64,000 bases of DNA from Tenrec ecaudatus (GCF_050624435.1 NC_134537.1:12582584-12646583), one strand, 5' to 3'. Positions 10,574-23,093 are shown, counted from the stretch's first letter. The notes: a model not told the origin generated them from the letters alone. Numbers and translations: made by a program.

Positions 10574-11225
10574 GCATTCTAACACAGCCATTTTTTTTTC
10601 TCTGTAGGTCTTTTCAAATGCAAATGCCCTCTTAAGGTTCTCCTAGGGCTCAGATAAGGTCCCTTACTCTACCCCTGGTCTTCAAACAAAAAGCCATTTC
10701 TTCAAGCAATTACTACTCCCCTTGGAGCACAGCCAAGCAAGTGCAGGATCAAAGTGGGTCTCTAAGCTCTCTGTAATCATGATTGATTTCCTATTTTACA
10801 ATACGAGGTAAGAGAAACATTCAATATCCACCGTGCAGTCAAATAAACATTCAATCCTTTTAATAATACCCCAATGTAATATTCTCCTTTCCACTGGGGA
10901 CTCTGTCTCCATTAATGTGCATATAGCCGTGGGCCTCTGGCAGGGTGGAGCCAATAGGTCCTGGGCCCCTATCAATTAGTTATCTATCACCTACCCACCC
11001 TGGCCTTGGCCCTAGGCCACTCCAGAAGCAGCCCCTTTCTCCCTCAGCTGCAGCATATAATTTGTTACATTCCTTGCAGCAATTACAAAATAACAATAAG
11101 GAAGGTAACTGTTTAAGAGTAAAAAAGTTTCACTTCTCCTGACCCTCATTCATTCTTTCACAAAGCCCTGTAATTCCATTCCATCTGCAGTCCAGGCAAC
11201 AAATGCCACACTCCTGACTCCCATA
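10574..11225. other. Intergenic, unassigned
   Basis: No gene seen. Text is moderately complex and could be internal sequence of the LTR-like repeats on either side; not provable here. Confidence 0.3.
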
Positions 11226-11289
11226 GCTCTGTCTCACAGACAGCTGCTTTTTTCAGCTAGGTTTGTTTTGTTTTGTTTTGTTTTCTTTC

Positions 11290-11760
11290 CCAGCTAGGTT
11301 CTTAATGAACTGCAATGACCACAGAGAATTCACAGACAATAGTTACCATTGGAGGGGGTTATTCAGGAGGTTAACAGGTTACATTTAGTGAGAAATGCTC
11401 AAGATGCAGCTGTTAAGTGAGGACAGTCTCTTCTCTGCGGTGCCTGCAGGCAGGCCCCCCTCTCTCTCTGGCCTTCAGCCTCTTGGCCTGGCCTCTGTCA
11501 CTGTTACGGGCAATGCTCTTTGGGGGCTGCTAATAAATGTCCAAAAGGCATGCCACTCTGCTATGAGCCTTTGGCACACAGCCCCAGTTCCCTAGGTCAG
11601 CAAACCCAGCTCCCCCAACTAACTGCCCAGAAGCACCCCCACTCCACCAGATAATTTCCTGGTATCAAAGCTATCTCCTGGATCTAAGAGGTTCATTGTG
11701 TAGGGATATTGGGGTCCCAAGAACAGGCTCCACTCCTAGCTATGGTTGGTGATGAGCTAG
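11290..11760 (-). repeat. LTR-like repeat, antisense
   Basis: GACCACAGAGAATTCACAGA, AGGGGGTTATTCAGGAGGTT and a CT-rich block. On the minus strand this gives a polyadenylation-like segment followed by a U5-like end, and it shares about 60 bp with 10260-10320. Possibly an old endogenous retroviral LTR; class unknown. Confidence 0.4.
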
Positions 11761-11929
11761 CTCCCTGCCTCACTGATTCTGAGATGGCTCGCTTTACAGC
11801 CAGCAGGATGGCAATCACTCACAGCTGAGTCGCAGGATACAATCAGTGGTTCCCTGCACCTTCTTACCCAGACTCAGCAGGAAAGGGAGGGTCCTTTGGT
11901 GAGAGTGACAAGGGCTATGGCTACCGGAG

Positions 11930-12340
11930 CCATAAAAAAAGACTAGGCTTGTGGGTCTGATCGAGACTGGTGGAACTGCCAAGGTTATGGACCTCAGTCA
12001 GACCTTTTGATTGAGCCTAAAACTGAACTCCCCCACCTCCCCCCCAGCTCAACTTTCAGCCGAACAATAGGCTGGTTGATATGTTAATAACACATTCATT
12101 AAAACACAACTATAAGAGATCAAAGGGGCAGTATGTGCTGGGGAGAAAGCACAGAAAGCAAGAAGGAATAGGAAAGAGGATGAACAGAAACTGGGATGCA
12201 CAGAGAGGAAGTGGGAAGAGTGCTGTTACATTTTAGGGACTGCAATCAACATCATAAAGCAAATTGTATACAAACAGTTGAGTGGAACACGAATTTGCTC
12301 AGTAAACTTTCACCCTAATCACAATAAAAAGTTATTTTTT
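11930..12340 (+). repeat. LINE-like repeat family D, copy 3
   Basis: CAACTTTCAGCCGAACAATA, GGATGAACAGAAACTGGGAT, GTAAACTTTCACCCTAATCA and AATAAAAAGTTATTTTTT end. Best-preserved 3' end of this family in the window. Confidence 0.6.
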
Positions 12341-12451
12341 CTTAAATGTGGGAAATGTAGTTAAGGCAGCACCTAGAGAGAAATGTAAGAGGGGGTACCC
12401 CCAAAGTGGATTGTTTCCAAAGGTATTAATATATATATGGCATTAAAATAT

Positions 12452-13030
12452 TTTAAAACATTTTATTAGGGACTCATACAACTCTTATCACAATCCATAC
12501 ATATACATACATCAATTGTATAAAGCACATCTGTACATTCTTTGCCCTAATCATTTTCAAAGCATTTGCTCTCCACTTAAGCCCTTTACATCAGGTCCTC
12601 TTTTTTCCCCCTCCCTCCCCGCTCCCCCCTCCCTCATGAGCCCTTGATAATTTATAGATTATTATTTTGTCATATCTTGCCCTATCCGGTGTCTCCCTTC
12701 ACCCCCTTCTCTGTTGTCCGTCCCCCAGGGAGGAGGTCACATGTAGATCCTTGTAATCAGTTCCCCCTTTCCAAATCACTCACCCTCTACTCTCCCAGTA
12801 TCGCCCCTCACCCTCTGGTCCTGAAGGTATCATCTACCCTGGATTCCCTGTGCCTCCAGCTCCTATATGTACCAGTGTACAACCTCTGCTCTATCCAGAC
12901 TTGCAAGGTAGAATTCAGATCATGGTAGTTGTGGGGGAGGAAGCATCCAGGATCTGGGGGAAAGCTGTATTCTTCATCGGTGCTACATCCTCCCCTAGAC
13001 CCCTCTGTGAGGGGGTCTCCAATGGCCGAC
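12452..13030 (-). repeat. LINE-like repeat family A, antisense copy
   Basis: Plus strand: TTTATTAGGGACTCATACAA, CAATCCATACATATACATAC, CCCTTGATAATTTATAGATT, GGAGGAGGTCACATGTAGAT, TGTACCAGTGTACAACCTCT. Abuts the mariner relic at about 13040. Confidence 0.8.
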
Positions 13031-13039
13031 AAAAATATT

Positions 13040-13870
13040 TTTACAAAACAACCGCATCACCTTCAAAGCACTCTCCATGACAATACATTAGTCAAATCTG
13101 CAGTTCCATTCTTGGAAACAGTTTTCAAACGTATCTCACAGCACCTCCCTCACTTTTTTCTTCCCCTCTTCTACATGGTCAAATCACTGTCCTTTCATGT
13201 CCCTCTTCATTCCTGGAAACAAAAAGAAGTCGCAAGGAACAAGGCTGGGTGAGCCAAGTGCACAGGGCAAGAGAGGCAGCTGTTTTTTGCCCAAAATTGG
13301 GGCACTGAGATGGCTGCGTTAGCAGGTACATTGTCTGGTGGTAAAACCAGTCCCTGTCTGCCACAAACCAGGCTCTTTTTGTCACACACTTTTACACAAT
13401 CTTTTCAGAACCTCTAAATAGAAAGCTTGATTAACAGTCTGACCTGGTGGAACAAACTCCAAATGCACTATAAGCCAACATTTTTGTCCACTTGGGAAGT
13501 TGATGGGATGCCCAGAACAAGGTTTGTCATCAATCATCATTTCACCTTTTTTGAAATGAGTAAACCACTTGTACACTTGAGTTTGCCCCATAATGCTGTC
13601 CTTGTAAGCCATGTTCCACATCCCAATAGTTTCTGTGGCACTTTTCCCAAGCAGGAAACAAAATTTCACAGCCACACACTGTTCTCTTAAATTGGTCACC
13701 ACAAAAAACAAGGTTTGAGCAAAACTGCTTTTATGAAAAAATTCACTGTGCTCAGAGAGAACTTTCCTAGGTGACGCCACTGGGTGCACTAACTCAGAAC
13801 AAATTGCTTGATACTAACCTAGTGGGAAAAATGCATACTACAAAGTTTCACTCTGCCTAGCCCAATTCTG
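13040..13870 (-). mobile_element. mariner (Tc1/mariner) transposon relic
   Basis: On the minus strand, an open frame at 13789-13382 holds the N-terminal helix-turn-helix region of a mariner transposase (EQCVAVKFCFLLGKSATETI, then TQVYKWFTHFKKG) fused directly to the C-terminal LEFVPPGQTVNQAFYLEVLK. The central catalytic part, including the first catalytic aspartates, is missing. Further C-terminal remnants continue to about 13040 in broken frames. Not functional. Confidence 0.88.
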
Positions 13871-13889
13871 GTCTTTTTTTTTTTTACCC

Positions 13890-14990
13890 CCTTGTATAAT
13901 GCTAAATACTTACATTAGAAAATAAATGTAAATTTCTAAGTCCTGTTCCCACCTTGAAAATTTAGAAAAACAGAGAAAATTAAACCTAAAATAAATGGAA
14001 ATAAATAAGGATTTGATTAATAAAACCAGTAAACCTCTAGGTAGATTGATTGAGAAAAAGAAAGGGCATCATTACAGAGATTATAGATGTATAAGGATAA
14101 AGAGAATATTGTTTTTAAAGTTATGCTAATAAATTTGACAATTTAGGTAAAAGGGGACATTCCTCAGATCAAAATTATTACAATGTAACAAAATTAAACT
14201 AGAGGTTTTCACTATGAAATATAGAAGAATAAAACTAATACTATTCAAAATCTTTCATGAAATGGAGGGTACTTTGCCTAACTCCTTCTAAGAGTCCAGT
14301 ATTAATAACTGATTATAGATTTTTCAAGAAAATGAAACTATACAATGCTATTACTTATAAACATTTCCTAAAAAAATTTCCTTCTGTCAACTTCTTCATA
14401 CTTCTGCAAAGGCACCTAACAGCAGCAAACATGTAGACACAATGTATGAGATGATGCCACTTCAAACCATGAAGAAAAATGGATGGATTCATAAACACAA
14501 GGTATTTGGAAATCTGGATAGCCATATGCAGGTTAAAAAAAAAGTAGAATTATAATCATGCATCAGATCTACCAGCGTAAATTCCAAATGGTTTTGAGAC
14601 CTAAATGTAAGAAAGTCTTAGGAGAAAGCATGGATGAATTCATTTATAATTTGGGAGTAGGGACAGTATCATGTCATGCCTCAGAATCTAGAAGCCAACA
14701 GCATAAAAAGTGATAATTTTTGCTATCTAAAAATCATAATAAAATAAACATTAAAAAATAAATTAAAAATCATAATAATTAGAGTGGTATTTTAAAATTT
14801 GTTCATTTGGTTTTTGGTTTGGGTTGTGGCAAAAAACAAACAAAACAAAATTAAAACTAGCAAAATCAAAGGACAGATGGCAAACTGGGAGAAAATATTT
14901 GCAATTTCTATCCAAGAAATCTCTTAAAAATTGAAAAAAAAATGCCAGAAACCCAATCTAAAAATGATCACAAACACAGGCACCATCACT
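13890..14990 (+). repeat. L1 ORF2 remnant
   Basis: Sense-oriented decayed L1: GATTGATTGAGAAAAAGAAA, TTTCATGAAATGGAGGGTAC, and near the end GACAGATGGCAAACTGGGAG, AAATATTTGCAATTTCTATC. All frames are broken. Confidence 0.6.
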
Positions 14991-15124
14991 CTCAACCAAA
15001 TAGAGAGCGGTAACATTTTTGTTGGTGGTGTAATTTTCCCTCAAGTCAGTTTCAACTACTAGTGACCCTGTGGACTGCAGGGTCTCAGGGCATCTTTATA
15101 ACTGTTATGTTTAAGTCCTTTGCT

Positions 15125-15667
15125 GCAGCCTGATATAGTTAAAGTTTATTGTGCCAACCTGGTCAATGAACACATGTGGGGTTAATTGAAGGGCGGAGGA
15201 ATAAATGGTTCGGTGAGCCTTGCCTGAGTTCTCAGGTCCCTTGCTTTCTGGTGGTCGGATCAGGGTGCAGCTGTCTTAGCCAGTTCCCTGCTTCAGCAGG
15301 CAAGGCTCACTTCCTGCAAGACATCCCTGAGGAGAAGCCAGCCACATGGACTTACCCTGATGCTGGAGCAGGGTGCTGGAGCAGCCCTGGGTGCTGGAGC
15401 AGCCATGTGAAGAACCCTGCTAGAGCTGAGATGCTTAAATGCTCATTGATTCCGTTTTCCTCCTGCAGTTGGCATCATTGGGTGTGTTTTGTGAGATGGA
15501 GGAGGACTTTGTGGATTGCTGTCAGGCATATGGGTTAATGTTGGACTTGTGGGCTTGGGCAGCACTGGGTTGGGATGTTATCTTGATGTGCACTTACCCT
15601 TTATATAAAATGCTCTCTTATACATATGAGTTTCTGTGGATGTTTCTCTAAAGTACCCAGACTAACA
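15125..15667 (+). repeat. Interspersed repeat family C, copy 3 (longest)
   Basis: Begins GATATAGTTAAAGTTTATTG and ends GTTTCTCTAAAGTACCCAGA plus CTAACACA. It includes a small tandem run of GGTGCTGGAGCAGCC near 15365-15405. Best template for the family in this window. Confidence 0.75.
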
Positions 15668-16558
15668 CATAGCCACTGTGCCAATTTGGCACACTCGCTG
15701 TATTATAGCTATTTTGCTAAATCCATTCCTAGATATGTTTTTGTTTTCTACCTTTAATTAAAAATTGTCCTGAAACCTACATAACAAGATGTTGGCCAAC
15801 ACAATTTCCACATTCACAACTCAATGACAATGATTACATCTGTCATGTGTGCATCATGGTCACTGTCCTCATCCAAACATCCCACTACCATCAACATAAA
15901 CTCAATGCCAACAAGACAACTCTTCCTCTCCCCTCATAATCAGTAATCATTTTTGTTACCAACCTCCAACAACCGAAGGGCCAGGAGGCGCAACTGTATG
16001 GCGATAATATATAAAGATTAAAGTCATTGAAGATAGTAAAGATAGGAGAGAGATTAAAATAAAGGAGTCAGACATATTTAATGGTAGCATGTTGACAGCT
16101 CTTGATGGTCCACGCAGAACTGAGAGAAGTGAGAGGGAGCCTTTACTATCTTGGGACATTTATAAAGCAGCCTTAAGACGTGCATATTCAGTAGCTACAT
16201 GCATCACAAGGTGGGTGGTGTCTACAATAAGGTCCCTGAACTCACAGGTGAGGAAACCTAATACCTGCATTGGGGGAAGGTACAAGGGGGGGTTGGGAGT
16301 CACAGCGGGAGGAGAGAGCAAACAGATCATGTCTGTTTCTATCGGGAGATATAATCAACCGTGTGCTCACTTTAAGGCAGCATAGCTGTTAGGAGAGTCT
16401 GTGGGAATGATTTTTGAAGGAGAATATTGTACTTGGACTTTACCTCTAACGTACCAAAGTGGAGGCTTTCCTGCCGTGGAATCCCAGCTTTCCAGAGTCC
16501 CTCTAAGTTAGGGAATAGAGTCCTCGTCATAATCCCTCCAGTGTTAGTTTCCCACATT
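15668..16558. other. Intergenic, mostly unassigned
   Basis: Some phrases (CATTCACAACTCAATGACAA) recall L1 3' UTR DNA but are not conclusive. No gene. Confidence 0.3.
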
Positions 16559-17175
16559 TGCTTATTTCATATTCGTGGGATCATATAGTATCTGTCCTTT
16601 TGTGACGTATTTCATTCAGTAAAAAGTTGTCAAGGTTCATCCATGTTGTAACATGCATCAGAACTTAAATTCTCTTTATGGCTATATAATATTCCATTGT
16701 GTGCGCATACCATATTTGGACTATCCATTCATCTATTGATGGACAACTGGGTGTTTCCCACCTTTTGTCTATTGCAAAAAGTGCTTCAATGAGCATCAGA
16801 CTACATGTTTCTGTTTATATTCCATTTTTCCCAACAGTTTTATTGGCACATAATTTACATCAGACAACAGTTCATTCGTTCAGTCGCATCAAGGGGAGTT
16901 GTACAATCACCAATAGAGCCTCCCCTCTTCCCCATGACCACATCGCTTTCAAACTGAGCTGCGCCATCTCCATCAGTGCCAGTGCTCCCTCCACCCTGTT
17001 GACATTCCTGCCTCCACTTTTTCCAACTGTAACGTAGGATTGGGATTGTTGGGTCATAGGGCCATTCTATGTTCAACTTTTTGAGGAGCTGCCAAAATGT
17101 TTCCCACTGTGGCTGCACAATTTCACGTTCCCACCAGTGATGGATGTGGGTTCTAGTTTCTCCACAACCTCGACA
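16559..17175 (-). repeat. L1 3' end, antisense, interrupted
   Basis: Plus strand: CAAGGTTCATCCATGTTGTA, TATTCCATTGTGTGCGCATA, CATTCATCTATTGATGGACA, then after a break TTGGGTCATAGGGCCATTCT, TTGAGGAGCTGCCAAAATGT, TCCCACTGTGGCTGCACAAT. The break at about 16826-17030 holds a different repeat. Confidence 0.8.
16826..17030. repeat. Insertion within the L1 3' end
   Basis: About 200 bp starting near AACAGTTTTATTGGCACATA. Imperfect direct repeats flank it (CCATTTTTCCCAAC and CCACTTTTTCCAAC), consistent with a target-site duplication. Family not identified. Confidence 0.5.
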
Positions 17176-17189
17176 AACAATTGTTAAGT

Positions 17190-17720
17190 CAAACTACGAC
17201 AGCAGCAATGATATCCTTCACCCCCCCTCCCCCATCCTCTTCTAAATCTGACTTAAGTTTCTGGCGACTCTCTGTTAATGCAACCATTTTTGAATTATCG
17301 CTAGCAAAATTTTACTTACATGTGATGCTGATATTGTCCAACCACGTCCATATTCTGTTGGATCATCTTTCTTTGGAATGGACACGAATACAGATCTTTT
17401 CCAGTTAGTTATCCAGATAGCTGCTTCCCAGATTTCCAGATTTCTTGGCATAGATGAGTTAGCAGTTCCAGAGTTGGTTTTTAAGCATCTCAATTGGTAC
17501 TCCATCAATTCCTGGAGCCTTGATTTTCAGACTTCTTCCTCTAATACTACAGGTTCTTGATCATATGCTACTTCTTGAAATGATTACATGTCACTCAGTT
17601 CTTCTGGATACACTGACTCTTTGTATTCCTTCTATCTTCTTTTGATGTTTCTAGCACTATTTGATATTTTGCCCATAGGATCCTTGAATATTGCAACACC
17701 CACTTATTAGATGAGTTTTT
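17190..17720 (-). repeat. RTE LINE reverse-transcriptase fragment
   Basis: On the minus strand an open frame (17508-17275) includes WKRSVFVSIPKKDDPTEYGR, matching the RT finger/palm motif of RTE elements, and continues to a degraded SHVSK-I-L region. The rest is broken. Confidence 0.75.
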
Positions 17721-17817
17721 GTGGGTCAAGACTCTAGGTACAGCTTAGCTGGGTCCTCTGCTTCAGAATCTCTTACAAGGTCTCAAAGCTTAGACCACGT
17801 GTATGGTCTCATTAGAG

Positions 17818-18010
17818 AAGTGGTTCTCCACCTTCCTAATTCCACAACCCATTAATACAGCTCTGCGTGTTGTGATGACCCCCCAACCATAAAATGATTT
17901 TCATTGCTACTTCATAACTGTAATTTTACTACTGTTATGAATCGGGAGACCACTGTGAAAGGGTTGTTCGACACCCAAAGAGGTCACGGCCCACAGGTTG
18001 AGAACCGCTG
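17818..18010 (+). mobile_element. SPIN-like hAT element, non-autonomous, copy 1
   Basis: 193 bp with terminal inverted repeats of the form AGTGGTTCTCC...GTTGAGAACCGCTG. Internal text such as TTCATAACTGTAATTTTACT and the ...AGAGGTCACGGCCCACAGG end match the SPIN hAT transposon family as I recall it. The centre is deleted as in miniature derivatives. The 8 bases on each side (CATTAGAG / CTCTATAA) resemble decayed nTCTAGAn hAT target duplications. Confidence 0.82.
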
Positions 18011-19165
18011 CTCTATAACCTTTGTATTTCTACTAACCTCCTCTACCAGTATCTACTTCATGTAGGATTTCAAAGGTATTTGCACAAAGTTGTGCAAAAA
18101 CAGACTTTAGCATCTAACATTTTAAAAACATCCTGTTCATGTTTAAATTTTGAGCTTATATATTTCTGCTTTCTTTCTTTCCTCTGAGAAGATTCTTTTA
18201 ATGGGTTAAAGCTGGTCAAACAGTGAGACATGAGTTTGAAATGGGGCTGGGAGGTGGCACTTTTTCCACTGCACAGACTAAGTCATTTATTGTCTGTTGT
18301 TATCGTTTCCTTAAGAACGGCTATTAAAAATGAATAAATAAATGGATAAAAAAGAACAGTTATTGAGAAAGATTTGTATTTTCTAGTCTAAGGTCATCTT
18401 TATACCGTGTTCTTTCTACCTTGATCCCCATTTCCCCTTGGATCCTAGCTCTACAGCTAAATATATTCCATGCTGATCACCAGCCCTGTTGCGCAGTTTG
18501 CCCATTATCTCCTCATTGAAGGAAGCTTGTCTTTAGGAAGGGTGTTGTGAGAGCAATCGTCCCTGAATTCTCGCATCATTAAAACTTTCTTCCCCCCTGA
18601 GTCAATGGTACTTAAAGTGTGAAACCTTAGGTTCACATTTTTTAGTTTTTCCACAATGTTTTACTGCATGACAAGCCTGATGACAACCCAATCTCACTTC
18701 TTTCGTAAACTAGGTCTCTGAGCCTAGAAGTGTAAATCGTTTGTTCTTTCTCCTTCATTTCCAGAGTTGCATAGTTTGCCAGGATATGTCTCAGAGCTGG
18801 TCATTCTGGGTCAATTTCCCAAGTAATATGATAAGTCCTTTCGATATATATATAGATATATCTCCCCCAAAATTTCACTTCGACACTATTTTTTATTACT
18901 TTTTCAAAACTTTTCATTTTAATTTAAGCCAAACTTTACAGAACAACTTGGTTTTCCATTCAAAGATTCACACAATTTTGTGACATTAAGTGTAGTCCCT
19001 GCCAAGCAGTAGCATGGTTTTCACTTCCTGTGTCTGGTTTCCCTTCATTCTTTTATATCTATTTCTGCCTTGTGAGTTTGGGTTGTATTTTAAGTACTCT
19101 GATCCTATTTTATCGTGTCTTTGAAAACTCTAATTTTACCTAAGCTTTCCATTGCCTTTTATTTT
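18011..19165. other. Intergenic, unassigned AT-rich sequence
   Basis: No gene. AT-rich; short TATATATATAGATATAT near 18845. Probably old LINE DNA. Confidence 0.3.
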
Positions 19166-19169
19166 TAAA

Positions 19170-19420
19170 AAAATAGTTTTATTGGGGCCTCTTGCAGAGC
19201 TTATAACAATCCATACATCCATTGTATCAAGCACATTTGTACATATGTTACCATCATGGTTTCCAAAATATTTTTTTCCTACTTGAGGCCTTGGTATCAG
19301 CTCCTTTTTTCTTCCCTCTTCCACCCTCCCACCTTGAACCCTTGATAAATTATCAATCATTTTCTTATCTTACACCATCCACTGTCTCCCTTTACTCACG
19401 TTTCTGTGGTTCACCCCCCA
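19170..19420 (-). repeat. LINE-like repeat family A, antisense fragment
   Basis: Plus strand: TAGTTTTATTGGGGCCTCTT, AACAATCCATACATCCATTG, ACCCTTGATAAATTATCAAT. Truncated. Confidence 0.7.
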
Positions 19421-19499
19421 TTGCCTGTCTTCCATACTTATCATGTTCTTTTTGGATCTTTTCATCCTTTATACACAGCTATGTGGTAGTTACATCATC

Positions 19500-19970
19500 T
19501 GTTGTCAATTTGAGGATTAAGAGTGAAGTGGTGGAGGTGAGCATGTCCATCAGGTCACAGCTTGATTATCTCCTTTGGAGGCGATAAGGAGATAAATAGC
19601 TCCTTCAGGAAGGACACAAGCAGGCTCTCTGGGAGACATTGCAGCTGATAAGACACATGGAGCTATGCTAGAGCCTCAGGGCTAGAGAAAACACATGGAG
19701 GCCCCTGCCAGCACTGAGATGCTTACACTGCCACTGGATCCAAAGACTTCCCACCCACTGGCCTGTGATCTTCCTGCACTTGGCATCACTGCATGTGTTT
19801 CATGAGCCTGAAGAGGAATTTATAGATTGGTATTGGATCTATGGGCTAATATAGGACTTAATCTGAACAGGGCTGGGATATTTTTCAACATTCAATTGCC
19901 CTTCTATACAAAGCTCTTTTTATACACATCTCTGGATCTGCTTCTCTGGTGAACCTGGACTAACACATTT
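19500..19970 (+). repeat. Interspersed repeat family C, copy 4
   Basis: GTTGTCAATTTGAGGATTAA through GAGATGCTTACACTGCCACT and CTTCTCTGGTGAACCTGGAC, TAACACA end. Confidence 0.75.
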
Positions 19971-21470
19971 ATATGTTTATAAATGTGTTATAAAACTTTT
20001 CCCTTCTCACTTGACATCTATGAAATTTCTTGTACTTTCAGAATTTTTAATCCTCACTTGGATACTTTATAATTTAGTCTTCATACCTGAGAGGATTTAT
20101 TTACTTATTGCTCTAATTCTTTCCTAAATTCGGTCACTTCTCATTTCACATATGCCTGCTTTTCCCTTTTTATTCTGTTTTCATTTTTAAAAAATCTGTG
20201 GCATACTTCCACAGTCACATTGGAAGTCTAATTTATTTTTAAATTAACGTTTGAGTGCTGTATTAAAGTTGATGATTATTTTTGACTTTGAAGTGTTTTC
20301 ACCAGAGGCCCTGTTGTACAGGTATAATGAGTTCCTTTCCCATTAGGTTGCTGTGTTGTGTAACATTGACAGACAATTCTACGGGGGCAGTGGTGAGAGG
20401 CAGACTAGATTGAGTAGCTTCCTGTTCCCTAATGCAGGAGAAACCTTTTCTGTTGATGAATAAAGCAAGATTTCTTTCATTAAGTGTTTTCTGGCAGGAA
20501 GGCAGTAGTCTGTCTCCTCTAAATCTTCAACTGAGCTGTGTAGGTGAGGGGCCATTATTTCCCGCCTCTTACTTCCCTTTGTCTCCTCTGCTCTCAAACC
20601 TCCATGAGACACCGCCCCCACCCCACCCCCAAGACTGACGACTCTCTCAGAAGTGACACGGCAAAGTTACTCTCCCTTTCTTTCAACGTCCCAGTGGCCA
20701 CTGCGCTGAGGGGCCAACGTGCCAGGCCTCTGCAACGTTTCAGGTGAGGCCATGGGTCACCTGGTTTTCCCTGGGGTCTCACATAAGGGAGCGCCTTTGG
20801 CAGAGACTTGAAGGACTTTGAAGAGTCAGGTGGCAGAGAACCTTCCCTTGGGGGTAAGGGGGCTTTGCAGTAATTTGAGCAGGGTATAAAAGGATGAGAC
20901 TAGGAGGACTGGTGAAGATGGAGCAGCGCTAAGAGCGATTCAGAAAGCAGGCCTGAACTCACTTGGTAACTGATATGATGTGGGAGGGGGTGGGGAGGGT
21001 TGAGAGAATGTCTGATTTTGTGGTTTGAGTCTCTGGGTGAATGGACAGATAGATGGTGGTGCTGACGGAAATGGGAACTCTGGTAAAAAAAAAACAAACC
21101 AACAACACTACTTAAAAATGGGCCCAAACAAGGACATGTGGCACCTAATGTATTCCTGTGAAAAGGCTACATGGCTCTAGGGAATTGTGGCCCAGGGACA
21201 GAGCTGGGTGCCACTGGCCTAGACGTGATCACTGCGGACATGGGAACAGATGAGATCGGTCAGCGAGAGAAGAATGGGGAGGGGACAGGAGAGGTGAGGA
21301 TGCACACGTGGGCCCAGTCACCAATGAGGAAGGAGGCCAGAGCAAAAGTATATGCAAAGGAAAAATAAATGGAGAGAAAATCAGGAGAAATCTGGAAGCC
21401 GAGCCCATTAAAACAGAGAGATGAATATAGTCAGAATAATTACTAAAGTGGATGTAAATGTATCATGATG
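19971..21470. other. Intergenic, unassigned
   Basis: Apparently unique DNA. Short frames on both strands near 20400-20780 lack family resemblance. No exon-like signals I would defend. Confidence 0.3.
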
Positions 21471-21474
21471 TTGT

Positions 21475-21668
21475 GCATCTCCAAATCCATCCCATCTCAT
21501 AGTAACCCTACAGGGATGGAACAGAACTGGCCCAGTGTTTCCAAGGCTCTAAGTCTTGATGGAAGCAGTCTGCTGCATCCTTCTCTTGTAGTGTGTTGGT
21601 GGGTTTGAACTGCCAGCCTTCAAGTTAGCAGTCAAGTGCTTAACCACGGTTGTCATCAGGGCTCCTTA
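21475..21668 (-). repeat. AfroSINE-like SINE
   Basis: Antisense: CATAGTAACCCTACAGGGAT, GGTGGGTTTGAACTGCCAGC, TTAGCAGTCAAGTGCTTAAC. Near full length. Confidence 0.8.
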
Positions 21669-22615
21669 AATGTATCCTCCCCTAACTACAAATAAAAATC
21701 TCATTGCTTGCTGTCGGAGGATGACTGGGAATGAACTCGGTTTGAAAAGTGGTGAATCTGGTGAGCTGAGAGTAGACCCCAGCTTAGGAAACAGGGTTGT
21801 TCTTCATGTGGGTGACTCTGTGCCGAAAGCGTGGGGACAGTAAAGAAGAAAAAAAAAAGAACAGTGGTGAATAAAGAGGAAAGAAGTCATTTATTCTGCC
21901 TCTCCCTATAAGAATGCCACTGGATAGCTGGACGGTAAATAGGAGGGGGCATTCACTTCTCATAGAGAAGAATTCCAGCTAATAAGCAAAGAGTAACACC
22001 CCATCCCTAATGAACTATTAGATCTAGGCATTAGACATTGCAAAGAGAGAAAGAGAAAATCGGAGTTTGCGTCCGATGGAAGAATACGCCAACTATGATG
22101 TGTCTTGCAAGGAAGGATGCCCACACCTGGACAGAGAGATCGGGGAAGCTCAGGTCAGGGATGGGTGACAAACAGCTCGGCCCAAAACGTCAGCAGAGCT
22201 GAAGCTCAGAACGCTGATTCTTGATCCAATTGCCAGTTCACAGTGCAAGGGAACTGTCAGTAAATCCAGAATTGGGGGAATTCTCCCAGGTAAGTGGCCC
22301 CGTTTCTTCAACAAGCAGATGGCAAGGAGAAGGAGAAAGAGAGTGCAAGAGAAACCCTAAACCGGCCACCTGGGAGATGGTCCCTGCCCAGGGACCTCAC
22401 GGCCCTGGGAGTCTGGCTGTGCACAGTTAGAGCTGGACAGAGGGACAAGCAGCATGTCCGTCAGGCAAGTCAGGTGGGAGGTAGTGAGCTACACATGAGG
22501 GTCTGGGGGAAGTGAGGGAGGAAAGAGGTGAGATCAAAGCCTGAGGCAGGCACCCACTAATAGGGGGAGGAGAGAGCGAAGGAGTTCTAAGCCTGGGACA
22601 GACAAGAAAGCTCTG
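21669..22615. other. Intergenic, unassigned
   Basis: No gene or clear repeat. Confidence 0.3.
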
Positions 22616-22619
22616 GCAG

Positions 22620-23093
22620 TTACATAATCTGGTGTCAATCTGTGAAGAGGTGAAGTCTAGCCTGTCAATCAGGTTGCAGCTTGATGACCTCATTTGGAGG
22701 GACCAGAGATAAATAGCTTACTGAAGGCCACATATACAGAGACACTGCTTCATCTTCCTGCTGCTAAGACACACGGAGACACACTAGAGCCTTGGAGCTG
22801 GAGGAGCCACATGGAGAGCCACACCAGCACTGAGATGCTTCCCCCGCCAATTGATCCACAGGTTTCCCACCCATTGGCTTGTGATTTTCCTGCATTCGGC
22901 GTCATTGCGTGTGCTACGTGAGTCTGAAAAGGAATTTATAAATTGGTATCGGACATATGAACTACGATCAGACATATGGACTTGATCTGGACTCAGCTGT
23001 TTTCTTACTATACAACTGCTCTTTGATATAAAGCTCTTTCTTATACACAAGTCTCCCTAGATTTGTTTCTCTAGTCCATCCAGACTAACACAA
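22620..23093 (+). repeat. Interspersed repeat family C, copy 5
   Basis: ATCTGGTGTCAATCTGTGAA, AGATGCTTCCCCCGCCAATT, CATTCGGCGTCATTGCGTGT, GTTTCTCTAGTCCATCCAGA end. It lies just past the presumed XYLB 3' end. Confidence 0.75.
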
